Assembly: GCA_036346355.1 (NCBI GenBank) | Contig: CM070581.1 | Span: 744,001-808,000 of the forward strand | Length of the DNA stretch: 64,000 nucleotides | Reading direction: 5' to 3' | DNA from: Rhipidocladum racemiflorum | Taxonomy: Eukaryota; Streptophyta; Magnoliopsida; Poales; Poaceae | In this document: one piece after another, positions 47,001 to 59,844 of the stretch | Position numbering within the stretch: position 1 is the stretch's first letter | How the letters are laid out: each line of letters begins with the position of its first letter | Position numbers and translations under genes: made by a program | Notes under the pieces: model-generated | Told to the model about the DNA's origin: nothing | Databases searched by the model: none | The model's input: only the letters and a program-made list of their open reading frames with translations

Positions 47001-48076
47001 TTTAGGAGCTTGTTGAGCTCCTCCCGGATGATCGCCTGTTTTTCCGGGGAAAAGCGTCTAAGTTTTTGTCACACTGGTTTTTGTTAGGCTGAACCGCTAG
47101 CCTGTGCTCGATCACCCCCCTTGGGACCCCAGGCATGTCGGATGATTCCCAGGTGAACGCATCCGAGCTTGCTCGGAGGAAGGTGATGAGCTCGAGTTCC
47201 TATTTGGGATCTAAGGAAGATCCCAAATGTACGACCTTGGCGGGTTCCGATTCGTTGAGCGGAACAGCCTTGGTCTCTCCTCCAGGTTGGAGGGCAAGTT
47301 TAGGCCGAGAGTGCTTCGGCTCTTGGTCGGGACCACGAGTGGGCAACTGCCCGACCATATCCAACGCCCTTTCGTCGCAATTCAGCGCGGACTTGTGGTT
47401 CCCCTTCATGGTTATGACCCCGCTTGGCCCGGGAACCTTCAGGCACTGATATGCGTGATGCGAGGCAGCCATGAACTTAGCCAGAGCCGGCCTGCCAAGG
47501 ATGGCGTTGTAGGCCGATTCGAAGTCTACTACCTCGAAGGTGATTAGCTCTGTTCTGAAGTTACTCGGGCCGCCGAAGGTCACAGACAGAACAACCTGGC
47601 CCAAAGGCTTGATCGAGGTGCCCGGGACTATCCCGAAAAGGGTATAGCTATACTTTTGATCTTGGAGCGAGGAATCTGCATCTCGTCCAAAACCTTAGCC
47701 GAGATCAGGTCCAAGGAGCTCCCGGAGTCTATAAGGACCCGACCAACGACAGTGTTGCTGATAGTGGGGCTCACGACCATTGGAAGCTTCTGTGGTTTTG
47801 TCATTCCAAGGGGACAGTCGTCCTTGGAGAAAGTGAGGGACAGCTCGAACCATTTGAGTTGCTGCACTGGAGGCTTACCTTGGGCGACATGGTGTACTTC
47901 CCTCGCAGCGTCCTTTAAATCCCGACGGGATTTGTAGGCGGAGGAGCCCCCGAAGATAACCGCAATGTGCTTCTGGGGTTCTTGATATTCCATGTCGTCT
48001 TCGTTTTCTTCGGCGGCCTGTTTGCCCTTGCAATTCTCGCCCTGCTCTGGGAGCGATGGCATGGGACCCCTGCCGT
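44041..48076 (-). pseudogene. pol of copy B: protease, RT, RNase H, integrase
   Basis: From right to left: protease with RVLIDSGSSLDLI (47628-48062 frame); RT with CPKDNYPLPRIDQLVDAT, SFLDVYSGYHQI and YVDD at 46607-46618; RNase H with LYFDGSRAYERSGAS, NNAAEYEGLLAGL and GDSQLV (45161-46411 frame); integrase with MCGAHSS..CRAC zinc residues, LDVLGPFP, ITDNGTQF and NGAAEQANG (the D, D and E); and a C-terminal RWEGPYTVV segment, stop at 44041-44043. There is no chromodomain. RT has a stop codon TAA near 46453-46455 where copies A and C read His, and frame changes separate RNase H from integrase and the integrase core from its C-terminus. The rest is nearly open, which suggests fairly recent activity. 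Confidence 0.9.
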
Positions 48077-48681
48077 TGTAGCTTTTGTGATGAAAATGAA
48101 TCCATTACTCATCTCTTTTTTGAATGTGTTGTTGCTAAGAATGTTTGGAATTTGATCAGTAGCTTCTTTGATGTGGATATTGGTTACAACTATGAGTTTG
48201 TTGCTCGTTTTTGGGTTAGCAATAAAAAGAATGCTAGTTTGAATACCATTTGTGCAGCTGTGCTATGGAGTTTATGGATTATAAGGAATAACATGATTTT
48301 CTTGTCACAGAGATGGTCGAATATAAAAACTATTTGGAGAAAGATTCTCAATTTGCTATGAGATTGGAAACATCTGTTCAAGAAGGACATGTTGGCTCAG
48401 ATGAGACTATTTTGCACAATTTTGGAGTGGAAGTGTCGAGCGCCACTACTTTTGAGCCTGTAGGGGATTTGATCAACATTGCTGTGCCTGATGTGCAAGA
48501 TCTTGAAGATGGTGCTATACTCGAAGAGCTGCTACTAATCTCTACATACCTTAAAAAGATAATGAGTTGAACCATTCGCATTATGGCGTCCTGCTTTTGT
48601 TGCGAAGCTCTGTTTCTATTGAATTTCTGTATTAGCTATCTTTGGATACTTACTTTGGAGGTTCTGAGCTTTGAGAGCTTA
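48077..48681 (+). mobile_element. LINE 3' fragment with zf-RVT domain
   Basis: The frame 48077-48361 encodes CSFCDENESITHLFFEC, the zinc-binding motif found at the C-terminus of plant L1-type LINE reverse transcriptases, followed by VWNLISSF and LWIIRNNMIF. A shifted frame (48313-48570) carries the tail. The upstream part is missing and gypsy copy B adjoins directly. The LINE resumes at 48916-48950 and at 60592, ending in an A-run at 60632-60639. The separating segments are later insertions. Confidence 0.8.
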
Positions 48682-48912
48682 GACTATCTCCAACAATTTC
48701 CCTTCATTCCATTCCCTTCCCCATATTCATTCCCTTTATTTCCTACCATCTCCAACAGCTTCCTCTCAAGAGAATTTGTGAAGGGATTGGAGAGAGAATC
48801 CCTTTATATCCAGATTCTCTCTCCAAATCCCGTCCGAAGGGAATCCGCTGGAGCACTTGGGATCTATTCGTGAAGGGATTTAGAGGCTGAAGGGAAGCTG
48901 CTGGAGATGGTC
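48682..48912. mobile_element. Tourist-like MITE 1
   Basis: This 231-bp element has ends GACTATCTCCAACA and TGCTGGAGATGGTC, flanked by TTA at 48679-48681 and 48913-48915. The interior is rich in TTCCCTTC and GAAGGGA, which can pair with each other. It is inserted in the LINE tail. Confidence 0.88.
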
Positions 48913-48953
48913 TTAGTGCCTGTCAATGTTCCAAGATACTATCCGGTTTCTAA

Positions 48954-49116
48954 GACCATCTCCAACCGTGTCCCTTTCCCTCTCCCTTTCCCTTCGCGAA
49001 GGGATTCCCATTCCCTTCAGCGCTCCAACGGATTCCCTTCAGCATTCCCTTCGTGAAGGGATTCTCTTTCCCATTCCCTCTAGCAAGGGATTCTCTCTCC
49101 TTTCCCTATACAATTC
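48954..49116. mobile_element. Tourist-like MITE 2, left part
   Basis: It starts GACCATCTCCAACC after TAA (48951-48953). The right part is at 60480-60588 and ends GGTTAGAGATGGTC before TAA (60589-60591). It is the same family as MITE 1. Gypsy copy C splits it. Confidence 0.9.
49112..49116. repeat. target duplication AATTC, left
   Basis: This is identical to 60480-60484 and flanks copy C. Confidence 0.93.
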
Positions 49117-49758
49117 TGTCGACGATTGGAGAACGGGCTCCCGTCGAGCTTACTTGTTGAATGGGGGATCAACAGAGCCCCGTCGCACGGATCGAAGAGG
49201 GCGTTCGAGCGACGCGAGGTCGGGAGAAGGAGGCCGGAAAAAAAAAGGGGGGACGCGGTGTTTTTTATCCTGGTTCGGGCCTCTCACCGCCGAGATAATG
49301 ACCCTACTCCAGTGTATTGTGTTCTATTTTTCATGTGCCCTCCTATTCTGAGATCTTGAGGGGTTTAAATACTATGACTAGAGATCACGAAAAAAAAAAT
49401 GCGCCTCCAGGGGATCACGCTATGTATCCATATCCGTGATGCTGCCCTTGATTCAGCGTTATTTGAATTTGGTATGATTTCCCTTGATCTCCGGCTGATT
49501 GGTTGCCTCCTTCCTTCCTCACAGCGCTCATTGAGCCCTCCGACCAAAACACCCGAGCGGTCGTGGCCTCCACGAGCATGCTTGCTCGTGGGGGTGTGTT
49601 TGGTGCTTCGCGAGCGGAGGCGCAAACGCGTATGCTCGGAGGAGAAGGAGGGATGCTCGTTCGTTCTCCCGAGCATCTTCCCTTAGTGCCGCTTGGTCGG
49701 CGGGTTTAGCTTTTTACGGGGGTACCGTGGTCTTTTGCCGGATAGCCAATCCCCGACA
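49117..49758 (-). repeat. 3' LTR of gypsy copy C
   Basis: This 642-bp LTR starts TGTCGACG and ends CCCCGACA (plus strand). Confidence 0.92.
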
Positions 49759-50170
49759 GCTAGCCCCCGAGGTTCAAGTGGGGAACCCTCGGGCTTCCCC
49801 TTGAGCCTAAGAAGACTTGAGGGGGGATTGAATTTCCTTTGGTCGTGGCTCACGACCATTTTACGTCGGGAGGCGAGCTTCTTTACCGCCCGCGTGCTTG
49901 CTCTGCGAGCGCGTCGTTGGTTGTTCTGCGGTTCCTTCTTCGAGAAGCCTCCTGTAGCAGTGCGGTAGTTTCTCGGGAAGCGGCGCTTTTTCGGCCAGTG
50001 TTGCTTTGCGCGATAGGCGGCGATTTTTTATCCCGCCTCTTCACTATCCTTTTAACCCTTTCTACCGAGAGGTCGGAGTCCCATTGCGTCTCTTTGCTCG
50101 TCTTCGCGAAAAAATCTTCCAAGAGCCCTAGCGCCCAAGAACCCTTTTCGCTCTCCTTCCTTCTTCGGCC

Positions 50171-53100
50171 ATGGCGCGCGTTCAAGGTTAGCGGATGACC
50201 GAAGGAGGCTCCAGTGCTCACGGACGAGGGGTACGTCGACCAGGCTCGGGTCGAGTGCCGAGGATGATCTTGGCGCCCGGCACCGAGAGGCGGAGATCGT
50301 CTCCTGCGAGTTGTACGCCATCAACGGGCTTCGTGCGCGAGGCGACTTCCTCGCCTCCGTGCTTGCCTTCTGCGGTGCGAGATCTCTCATCTCCACCCCA
50401 ACTCCATCCTTTCCTCGCAATCTTCTCCCACCTTTGCGAGGCTTACGTGGGTGTAACGCCCACGGCTAGCCTCTTCTTTCACTTCTATTCCCCTTCCGCA
50501 CCTGGCCGGATGGTTCCGCCCGGTGCATTTATCTTCGCCTTGGCCCAACCGACCATACGAGTACCCCTTCGTTGCTCAAGGACTCGGTGTCGGGTTGGGC
50601 CGACCTCTGGTTCTACCGGAAGAAGGCGGAGGGTCCCGATTGGTCTACATCTGGGAGGGCGCTCCGCCCTCTGCGAGGCAGCGCGCCCTTGCCGTACAAC
50701 CGAGGAAGAGCGGGTGCTCGGGACGATCGGTGAGCTTGCCCGAGATGGGGCTCACTGGTCGGGATATCGCCGGGACTTTACCTTCAACCGGTGTCCCCAC
50801 GAGGCGCCGCGAGCATCCCTTCTTCGAGGTGACCGGGTGGCACGACTTCACCCGCGAGGACAACGCAGTATGTTCCTGAACCTCTTTCCCGAGCATCGCC
50901 GCTACAGTGAACTGCGCTATGCATCCGTATATGCCTTTTGTCTTAGTCTTGGTTGTGACGCAGCTCAGGGGCCAATTTGGAGTTGACGATAAGTCGCCGA
51001 GATGTTCGGCGCCCAGAAGAGAAGGAGCCGACGCCCAATCGTCGAGTCCCCAAGAATATTTTGACCGCGGCGGCGGTAAGTACATTTTCCCACTTCCGCT
51101 CGAGGGCATGTTTCCGAGCTCATTCCTCCCGATTTACATTGGCGGAGAAGGTCGCCCTTGAGCTTGCGGTGTCGGCCGCGCCGCAAGCCCGACTCCCGAC
51201 AGGGGTTCCCGTAAGAGGGCGGCGGGTCGAGGTCGCCGAGCATCCGCCTCGCCTCCCGCGCCAGCGGGCCGAGGCGCCGAGCCGACCAGGACCCCTACCC
51301 CGCACCTTGAGTACGCCGACCGCCAGAGGTGTTTAACTCCGCATTTGGTTCGATGACTTCAAACGGAGGAAGCCGGGTGATGAGCCGATTGGAACAGCTC
51401 GCCGAAAGCGGCGAGGAAGGCCGAGGAGGATGCCAGATCTCTCCCGACCAAGGAGCGGTGGAGAGGCGGATCAAGGCCCTCGGGACCAGCTCACTCGGGT
51501 GGTTGATGCCCCCAGGAGGAGGAAGAAGAGGAGGAGGCCGCCTATGCTGCAGTTAGAAGGAGCGGGAGGTCGACCTCTCAAACCGCCTCGGCCGGAAGAG
51601 GTCGACATGGACGATGTCGACCGGCGATGGCACGCCCGCCCGCCGCATGAAGGAGCGCCGTGGTCGTGGCCGAGGCCTACGAGGCCGCTGGCAGGTCGCC
51701 CCGTGGCCCGGCGAGGAGGCCGAGGAGGATGGCGCCGCTCGCGGCGTAAGGTACGTTCTTCATTCTCTTATTCCGCTCTTGTCTTGCGACTTTCTTCGGG
51801 CTAACCCCACCTGTTTGGCGTGGGCGTGATAGCTCGGATGTCGTTTGGACTTCCGCCGATGGTGAGAGATTATCAACTCCGCAGTGGACGCCGAAGCTCG
51901 ACCGCGTCGTCGGCCGGGTGATGGCCGAGGCAGGAGGAGCCGGTGCTAACCGGACTCGGTGGAGCCCGAGCTTCCTTCGGCGGGACCAGCGCTCCCTTCA
52001 GCGGCCGTGGAGCCTATCGGCCAGCGGAGGAGCGAGGCCGCGAGGGGATCGAGGACCAAGACGCCTTGGCCTTGGCCCCTTGCGAAGAGATGATCGCAGG
52101 CGAGGCTCAAGCGCCGAGCCGAGGAAGGGAGCTTGGTCGCTCCGACCAACGACCCTTGGCCATGAGCCAAGGAGAGGAGGAAGGAGGAGGTCGTCCCGGC
52201 CTAACTCCTTGGTCCGAGGCACCAGCGCCCCGCCACGGAGGTGCAAGGGGCGGAGGTGATCGTGCGATCAATCGCCTCCCGTGCGGAGCATCGGGCGCCT
52301 CCGACTATGGAGGGACAAGAAGCGGAGGTGATCGCCCTCGATCCAATGCCTTGGTCGGAGAGCATTGGTCGCCTCGGCTGAAGAGGAACAGAGGCGGAGG
52401 TGGTTGCTAACGACCAAGCGCCTCGGTAGCGGAGCATGGAGTGGCGGCGCTTCGTGGTTGGCGTCTGACCCCGTATGATGGCGGACCATGGGGAAAGCGA
52501 CCACGAGCCGCTTCTTTGTGGGCGAGGATCGGCAGGCGACCGGGGTTGATCGAAGGTGGTGACGCCGTTGCTCTCACAGGAGCACCGGGTGCTCGGGAGG
52601 AGCAAGACCTTGACGCCGGCCGGATGACTTGGTCAATCCCTTCTTTCGGTGGCGACCAAGCCCGCCCGCTTCAGGACAAGTGGTCGGTAGGGCTCTTACG
52701 GTAAGTTTCCATGTTTCTTCTTTTACTGCTGCGAGCGATCTTAGGAGTCTGCTCGGCTCTTTCCCTTCTCCTTTCTCTTTCGCCCGAAGTTTGCCGCGAA
52801 GGCTATGGAGGATATCGATGCCACCTCGGTCTCAGAAGAGTCTTGGTCGTACCACATCATGAGCAAGACGCCAAGATCGCCGATCTTGGCGTCGAATCTC
52901 CGAGTCTTGTGAGGCCGACTGAAGCGGTGGAATCGGCGAGGAGCCTCATCGCCGGGCTTGGGACCAGCTCTTCCAGGCGAGACGGCCGAAGAGCACTTCA
53001 GAGCGTATGCGCCGAGCTTGACGAAGAGTCTGGTGAAGCTTCGGCAGACCTTCAGCGAGCTCGGGAGCGCGAGGAAGCCCAGCTCAAGGAGGCGCAGCGC

Positions 53101-53212
53101 CTCCGGAAAGCGCGCCGAAGGTCGCGCGGCCAGCGGAAGGTCCTGGACCTAGAGGCGGAGGTCGACTCCCTTGGGGCGAGCTCGCTGCCCTCCAGGCGGT
53201 CGTAGGACTTAG
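50171..53212 (+). pseudogene. antisense gene of copy C (broken)
   Basis: It is the equivalent of 40125-43311, with start ATG at 50171 and end TAG at 53210-53212. The conserved N-terminal block, basic cluster, MDDVD block, acidic repeats (DPxPLVGEH-type) and coiled coil are all recognisable, but scattered across frames by indels. The equivalents of the copy B introns are present near 50869 and 51077. Confidence 0.75.
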
Positions 53213-53940
53213 CTCTTTCTTTTTATTTTTATCTTGTGTAAAACCACTGTAAAAAAAACAACGTTTTGGATTAAATGAGCATATTCGCGAGGAGTTTGGT
53301 CCTTGCCTGTTTTTTTGCTTGAACTCGCTTTCGGCATATGCCCGTATGATCCGGTTACTGCGAGAAAAGAAAGCAAGTTCTGCATGGAGGCGTAGATACG
53401 AGCAAAGAAAACAAGTTCTGCGTAGATCAAATATCATAGACACGAGCAAAGGAGCCTTGGTAAGGAGGGACGGAACGTTCCTATCATACGTAGCCCCTGC
53501 CATGGACAAAGGTCGTGTCCTCACCGCTATGCGAGCACGAGTTTGTTCATGGGAGTTTTTAAGGGTCGCTTTGGTCGTAACGATTTTTGAATTACTCGAA
53601 TAGATCGGTTGTGTTTGAGTGAACTGTGAGCACAGAGGCGGGCGAGCTTTAAACCAACAATACGTAGAGCCACCATACCCGAGTGGTCACCGAACCGGGC
53701 TTAGAGTGGATGCTCGCGCCCGACCATGCATCTGACGAAGAGCTCTTGTGGAAAGTGGGCGATTAGGCGAGCATCGGCCAGGGGCCAAGGGAGATGGCGC
53801 GCACATACTTGTTGGATAAGTTAAATCTGTAGTCTTTGGTAGACGACGATGCTCGTTCGACAAAGCGAGGACGAAACTTCGAGAAAGAGGAAAATGATTT
53901 ATTGGAAAGAACGCAAGGGGCGCGAGATAGGAGTACTCGT
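53213..53940. other. spacer between antisense gene and integrase end, copy C
   Basis: It is equivalent to 4020-4745 in copy A. No gene is supported. Confidence 0.6.
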
Positions 53941-56900
53941 CTAAGCGTAGAATTTACGCAGATTGATCGATGTTCAGTCTTTGGTGAGCTCCCGACCATC
54001 TGGCATCGCGAGGCGAACAGCCCGGGCGCTGTAGACATGACCGTGTAGGGTCCTTCCCACCTTGGGGTCGACTTGTTGGCCTTCGACAGTCTTGAACTCT
54101 TCGTAAGACCATGTCGCCCGACTTGTAGGGCCCTAGGTCGGACTGCCTTGGCTGCATGCCTCTGAAGAGCTTGTAGGTAAATTGCAGGCCGAACAACGCC
54201 TGCTTCGCGTGTCGCCGGCGAGGTCCAGGTCGACGAGGCGCTCAACCTCTTGATCGATGGAATCGATCGATTTGCACCTGGGGAACCCAGCCACGATTTG
54301 GCGAGCGTAATGGCCTCCGCATGAAACGAGTTGGAAAGGCGTCTACTTTGTGGCTCGACTTGTCGTGGTGCGGATAGACCAAAGAACGGCGGGAAGCTCC
54401 TCCACCCACTTCTTTGCTTGTCTTTGGTTGAGGGTCTTAAAGACTCTCTTTTATGCCCTGGACTAGCTGCCCATTTGCTCGCTCGGTGCTCCGTTACTCG
54501 TGGATGTGCCACGAAGCGAAAGCAGACCTTGGTCCCGACCTCCTCACACGATAACTTTGGAGCAGTTCTTGGTGAACTGGGTCCCATTATGCGTGATAAG
54601 GCGGTTGGGTATCCCGAACCGGTTACCACGTTGTCGCGGAGGAACCTCTTGGCGCTGGGCCGAGATGGTCGAGACGGCTCGGCCTCTATCCACTTAGTGA
54701 AAGTGTCGATGGCCACGAGCAAATACTTGCGACCTTTCGACCTCGGGAAAGGGTCCAAGGGCGTCGAGCCCCAGGTCGAGAATGGCCACGCAGCGGTATG
54801 GTTTGTAGGGCATATGCTTAGGTTGGCGGGTTTTGCGAGCATGGAACGGCATGCTCGGCGGTCGTTACGATTGACCGCGTCCGTCAAGGCCGTCGGCCAA
54901 GTATGTAACCCAATCGGAAGGCTTTGCTCACAAGCGTTACGAAAGGCGAATGAGCTCCGCACATTCCTTCGTGGATATCACGAAGAAGGTAATCGCCTTC
55001 CTCCTGGGAGACGCATTTGGAAAGGATTCCTAATGCGCCTTTCCATATAGGTCGCCTTCGATCGATCTGTCTTGAGAAGATCGCCTTGTTGGCCAGAGAA
55101 CGCTCGGCTTCTTCCTCGGGCAATGTCCCATGCGCAAGGTATTGGATGAATGGCGTCATCCAATTTGCGCTTTGCTCGAGGAATGAGACCCTACCGCCCG
55201 GTCTCTGGTGCCTCCTCTTGAGAGGAATGGAGGGCTTATGTAGGTGCTCGACGAGCACCCACGAGCGGCGGTTTGGGAGGAACCGACCTTAGACATTTGG
55301 TCGGCCAGGAATTATCCTTCCTGGGGATGTAGATTACTTGAAATTCTTGAAGTATTTCTCCATCTTCCTTACTTCGCCGGCTGCAGCGCCATTGAGGTAT
55401 CGGAACACCGATACTCCTTGTTGACTGGTTCACGACCAAGCGTGAATCGCCCTTCACGGTGAGCCGTTGGACTCCTAGCGATTTGCATGCCCGAAGTCGG
55501 CCAAAGGCCTTCGTACTCCGCCCGCGTTGTTAGTCGCGGCGAAATGTAGTTGGATGGCGTCTTGTAGCTGCTCTCCGTCGGGAGACCAAGATGACGCCTT
55601 GACCCAGCGCTCGTATGCTCGGGATCCGTCAAATACAATGTCCAGGAGTTTCCCCTCGAATCATTGGTCCCGGCTGGTGGTGCCGAGCCGACCGATACGC
55701 CACGAAATCAGCCAGGACTTGTGATTTTATCGCCGTGCGGTGAGAATACCGGCTCGAACTCGGCGAGTTCCATTGCCCACTTGGCTATGCGACCACCGGC
55801 GTCCGATTTTTCAGGATTTCCCTGAGTGGGAAGCCGGTCGGCCCACGATCTTGTGTGCTTGAAAGTAGTGGCGCAACTTCCGGAGGCCATCGATGTGAGT
55901 CTGATGGTTTACGGACCTCGGGGTAACGCTCCTTTGGTCCATGAAGTACTTCGCCGACGTAATAGATAGGTCATTTGGTACCATCTCTTTCTCGCCAACA
56001 CCGAGCTCACCGCGTCTGAGTTGCTTTGCCAGTATAATAGCAATTCTTCCCCTGCCGTGGGTGTGACGAGGGCGGGCGGCTTGGAGAGGTCTTGTTTTAG
56101 CTCTTTGAGCAGCGATCGACTTCCTCCGTCCATGTGAAGCCATCATGTTTGCGGAGGGCTTTAAAGAAAGGTAGTCCTCGCTCCCCGATCGGAGACGAAC
56201 CGGCTTAAAGCGGCCATCCTCCGGTCGAGCTTGTACTTCCTTTACGCATGTGGGCGACCTCATGTTCTCAATGGCTTCGATCTTCTCTGGGTTAGCCCCA
56301 ACGCCATGTGGCCGACCATGTAGCCGAGCACCTTGCCGGCCTTCACGCCGAATCGCATTTTTACGGATTTAGCTTTATTCGATGCTTATTGAGGTTCTGA
56401 AAGTTTCTTCTAAGTCGACAGCGTGACCTGAAGTACTCTTGCTCTTGACAACTATGTAAATCGACATATACCTCCAAATTTCGACCTATTTGGTGCATGA
56501 AAGTCTTACGCATGAGGCGTTGAAAGGTTGCTCCCGCATTTCTCAGGCCGAAAGACATGGTCGTATAGCGAGAAGGTACCGAGCGGGGTGATGAAGGAAG
56601 TCTTTCCCTCGTCTTGCGCGACAGTTGATCGATGATAGCCTGAATAGGCGTCTAGGAAGCTCATGGTGCATGACCCGCCGTCGCGTCCACCAATTGGTCT
56701 ATGCGAGGCAACGGATAGTTGTCTTTTGGGCACGCTGCGTTCAAACCCGTGTGGTCGACGCACATGCGCCACTTGCCTCCTTTCTTCCTGACCAGGACTG
56801 GATTGGCTAGCCACTCGGAGTGCTCAATCTCTCTGATGAAGCCGGCTTTTAGGAGTTTATCAAGTTCCTCCCGGATGATTGCTTGTTTTTCCGGGGAAAA

Positions 56901-57840
56901 GCGTCTAAGTTTACATCTCCTTTGGTTTTTGTCGGTGAACCGCTAGCACGTGCTCGACCACCTCCCTTGGGACCCGGGCATGTCGGATGGTTCCCAGGCG
57001 AACACATCCGACCTTGCTCGGAGGAAAGTAGCGAGCTCGAGTTCCTATTTGGGATCTAGGAAGATCCCAAATGAGCGACCTTGGCCGGTTCCGACTCGTT
57101 GGCGGAGCGACCTTGGTCTCTCCTCCAGGTTGGAGGGCAAGTTTAGGCCGGGAATGCTTCGGCTCTTGGTCGAGGGCGCGGCGGCAATCGACCGACCATA
57201 TCCAGCGCTCTTTAAATGCAATCGAGTGCGGACTTGTGGTTCCCTTTGGCGGTTATGACTCCGTTTGGCAGGAATCTTTAGGCACGATACGCTGGCGTGA
57301 TGCGAGGCGGCCATGAACTTGGCCAAGGCCGGCTGCCGAGGATGGCGTTGTAGGCCGACTCGAAGTCTACCACCTCGAAGGTGATTAGCTCCGTTACGAA
57401 GTTACTTGGGCCGCCCGAAACTTACGGGCAAGGCGACCTGCCCGGAGGTTTGATCGAGGTGCCGGGACTATCCGAAGAAGGGCACGGCCACACTCTTGAT
57501 TTTGGAGCGAGGAATCTGCATCTCGTCAATACCTTGGCTGCAATAAGGTCCAAAGAGCTCCCGGAGTCTATGAGGACCCGACCAAGCGGCAGATGTGCGA
57601 TGGTGGGGTTCACGACCATCGGAAGCCTCTGGGGTTTGGTCATCCCCAAGGGACAATCGTCTCTGGAGAATGTGAGGATACCTCAGGCCATTTAATTTCT
57701 TTGCCAGGAGGCTTACCCTGGGTAACATGGTGCACTTCCCTTGCAGCCTCCTTTAAGTCCCGGCGGGACTTGTAGGCGGAGGAGCCCCCGAAGATGACCG
57801 CTATGTGATTCCTTGGTTCTTGATATTCCATTTCATCCTC
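53941..57840 (-). pseudogene. pol of copy C: protease, RT, RNase H, integrase (broken)
   Basis: Integrase is best seen in a 399-codon frame (53763-54962) in which TFTKWIEAEP, VRPRALQVG and RWEGPYTVMS remain, although the frame is a patchwork. RNase H pieces lie at 55100-55700 (PRKDNS, SDTSMAL). RT pieces lie at 55810-56800 (MSFGLRNAGATFQRLM). The position of YVDD (near 56455-56467) has an indel. The protease motif RVLIDSGSSLDLIAAK lies within 57422-57649. The stop at 53941-53943 aligns with copy B. Confidence 0.85.
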
Positions 57841-57859
57841 ACTTTCCTCGGCGGGCTGT

Positions 57860-59815
57860 TTTCCTTTGTCGTTTTCACCCTGCTGCAGGCGTCGGCATGG
57901 GACCCTGCCCAGAAAAGCTGCTCGAGCGGTAGGTCCACGTTCGGCAATTCCGTAGAGTCGTGCCGTGCGCTGGTGAAGTGGACGATGAGGTCGCCCGTCG
58001 GTCCGCTTGGTCGCCTCGTCGGTCCGCTTGGTCGCCTCGTCCTCGAGGCACAGGTGGTTGTCCTCTTCCCGAGCATTAGGCCCACTGGCCGTGGCTGAGT
58101 TGCCGGTCGTTGTTGTTCCACTGCGGCTACCATGGCGGGCGAGGGTTGCTTTTTCTTCTTCTTCTTGATCTTCTTGTCTCTGAGTCGAACCCTTTTTGCT
58201 AGCCGAGGTCTCTAGACCAGCCGTGGCGGCGACTTCCCTTCATCCGACATTTTCTTCCATTGGGCGGCTTCATCTGCGTTGGCGTATCGATCGGCCATTC
58301 GGAAGAAGCTCGTTATTTGTTAGATCGGGTGGATCTCCAGGTCCTGTGTGAAGCGCCGCGTCTCGTACCCGAACTTGAAAGCTCGGACGGCGACCTCGTC
58401 CGATATGTTCGGATCGAGTTCGGACTGGATGAACCTCTGGACGAATTGTCGCGAGGTTTCCCGTCCGTCTGTATCAAAGCGCTCAGGTCGCGCTCTTTCC
58501 CGGCGGATGTAGCAGCTCTGAAATTCGCCGGAGTCTGGCGCTGAGCTGCCCCAGGACCGTATGGATCCTTCCTTTTGATTGAAAAGCCACGCGTCTGGCG
58601 GCTCGTCCGGGGCCGTCGGCGAGTAATTTGCCATTACCCCTCATCACCTCCGTGGCGAGGATGGCGGTAGTGTATATCGAGAGGAATTCATCCGGGTTAC
58701 GGGTCCCGTTGAATCTCTCGGCGTGGCCGGGCTTGAACCTGTTCGGCCATGCGGCGTCGGAGGAGCTTCGTGAAGGCCCGGCGGCCGGCTTCGGGGTTTC
58801 GCGGCGAAAACCTCGATCCACGGCCTCCACGGATCTTCCACCCAACGCCCGTCGCTTGGTGAGTCGGGAGAAAACCTCATCGTCGGTCGTCTGATGACCG
58901 CATGGTTGCGGAGTGCTTTCGGAGCGCTCGTAATCTGAGGCGATTATCGTCTCGCCCGAGGTTGCTCTGTGGATCGCTCCGGCCTTTCCGGATCGGGTCG
59001 GCGACACTGGGGCGATCTCCGAGCATGGCTCAGAGATTCATCTCTGTCTTGACGCAGAGGAAGCGTTGTGATGGTCCCGGACACACTCGGGCATCCGGCC
59101 ATGGGGAGGATCCGAGACTTTTAGCTCGGCGGCAAGCCTCTCCAAATCTTCTGGCCACGACCACGCCCATGGCCTCTAAGTCTACTTGCTCGAAGCTGCG
59201 CGAGTCACGCCTGGCCGCCGCCAAGGCACATGGCCGTTCTGTTTACAGTGAATCGGCGGCGGCGAGCTTTGTGGCGCTCGGTGCGATCGGGAGTTCGGTA
59301 CCGCGAGTTCCTTTCCGTGGAGGCGCACCTCCCCTTTGCCTGGCGGCGAATGCTGCATAGCGTCTTTCCCAAAGACGCCTCCAAGTGGCGTCTGGCCGCC
59401 TCATAGTGGTCGTGCCTGGCGGCGTCCGAGGATCCCTCTCCGGGCTCGCGTGGCTCCCGGCCATGTTGACTCGGCGAGGCGAGACGAAAGCGATGGGGAC
59501 ATCATTGTATCCCCTTGGGACGCGGTCTCTCGGTCGAGCTCTAGGTCGTCTGGTATGTCCAGGCCATCGTAGAGCTCGTTGCAGTCATCCTCGGGGTCTC
59601 CGAGGGTAATGTCTGGGGAATGGAGGGTCTGCCCTCGCATTCCCGTGTCCGAGGAAAGGCTCCCAGACTCAGTGTGATCGATAGGATCGGTCACCCTGGG
59701 CACGTTAATCGGCGGCGTAGTACACGTCGTCATCCTCAACGTGGTCAAAGACACAAAGGTCCCGAGTGTCTCCGAGTTTGGCATCCTCGAGGATCTTGAT
59801 CCGCGACGGAATCAA
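57860..59815 (-). pseudogene. gag of copy C (broken)
   Basis: The block AERFNGTRNPDEFLSIYTTAIL is clear in the 58483-59007 frame, and FVQRFIQSELDPNISDE is in the next piece. It is the same gag as copy A. Indels prevent a continuous frame. Confidence 0.75.
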
Positions 59816-59823
59816 GCTATGCG

Positions 59824-59841
59824 TCCCCACTGACGGCGCCA
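59824..59841 (-). promoter_or_regulatory. primer-binding site of copy C
   Basis: TGGCGCCGTCAGTGGGGA lies on the minus strand, 3 bases inside the 5' LTR. It has the same spacing as in copy A. It best matches a tRNA 3' end of tRNA-Asp type, by inference. Confidence 0.78.
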
Positions 59842-59844
59842 CGG

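Larger units (their letters stand above)
39081..48076 (-). mobile_element. Tat-type gypsy element, copy B (5' end missing)
   Basis: It is the same family as copies A and C but a diverged subfamily. Only the 3' LTR (39081-39690), antisense gene and pol from integrase back to protease remain. The right edge at about 48076 falls between protease and gag; gag, the primer site and the 5' LTR are absent, and LINE sequence begins abruptly. It has few indels, so long frames survive. It is the best guide for reading copies A and C. Confidence 0.9.

Noticed and set aside
54331..55050. 239-codon plus-strand frame in copy C
   Set aside because: It lies opposite the integrase coding region, and its residues are explained as the complement of integrase codons.
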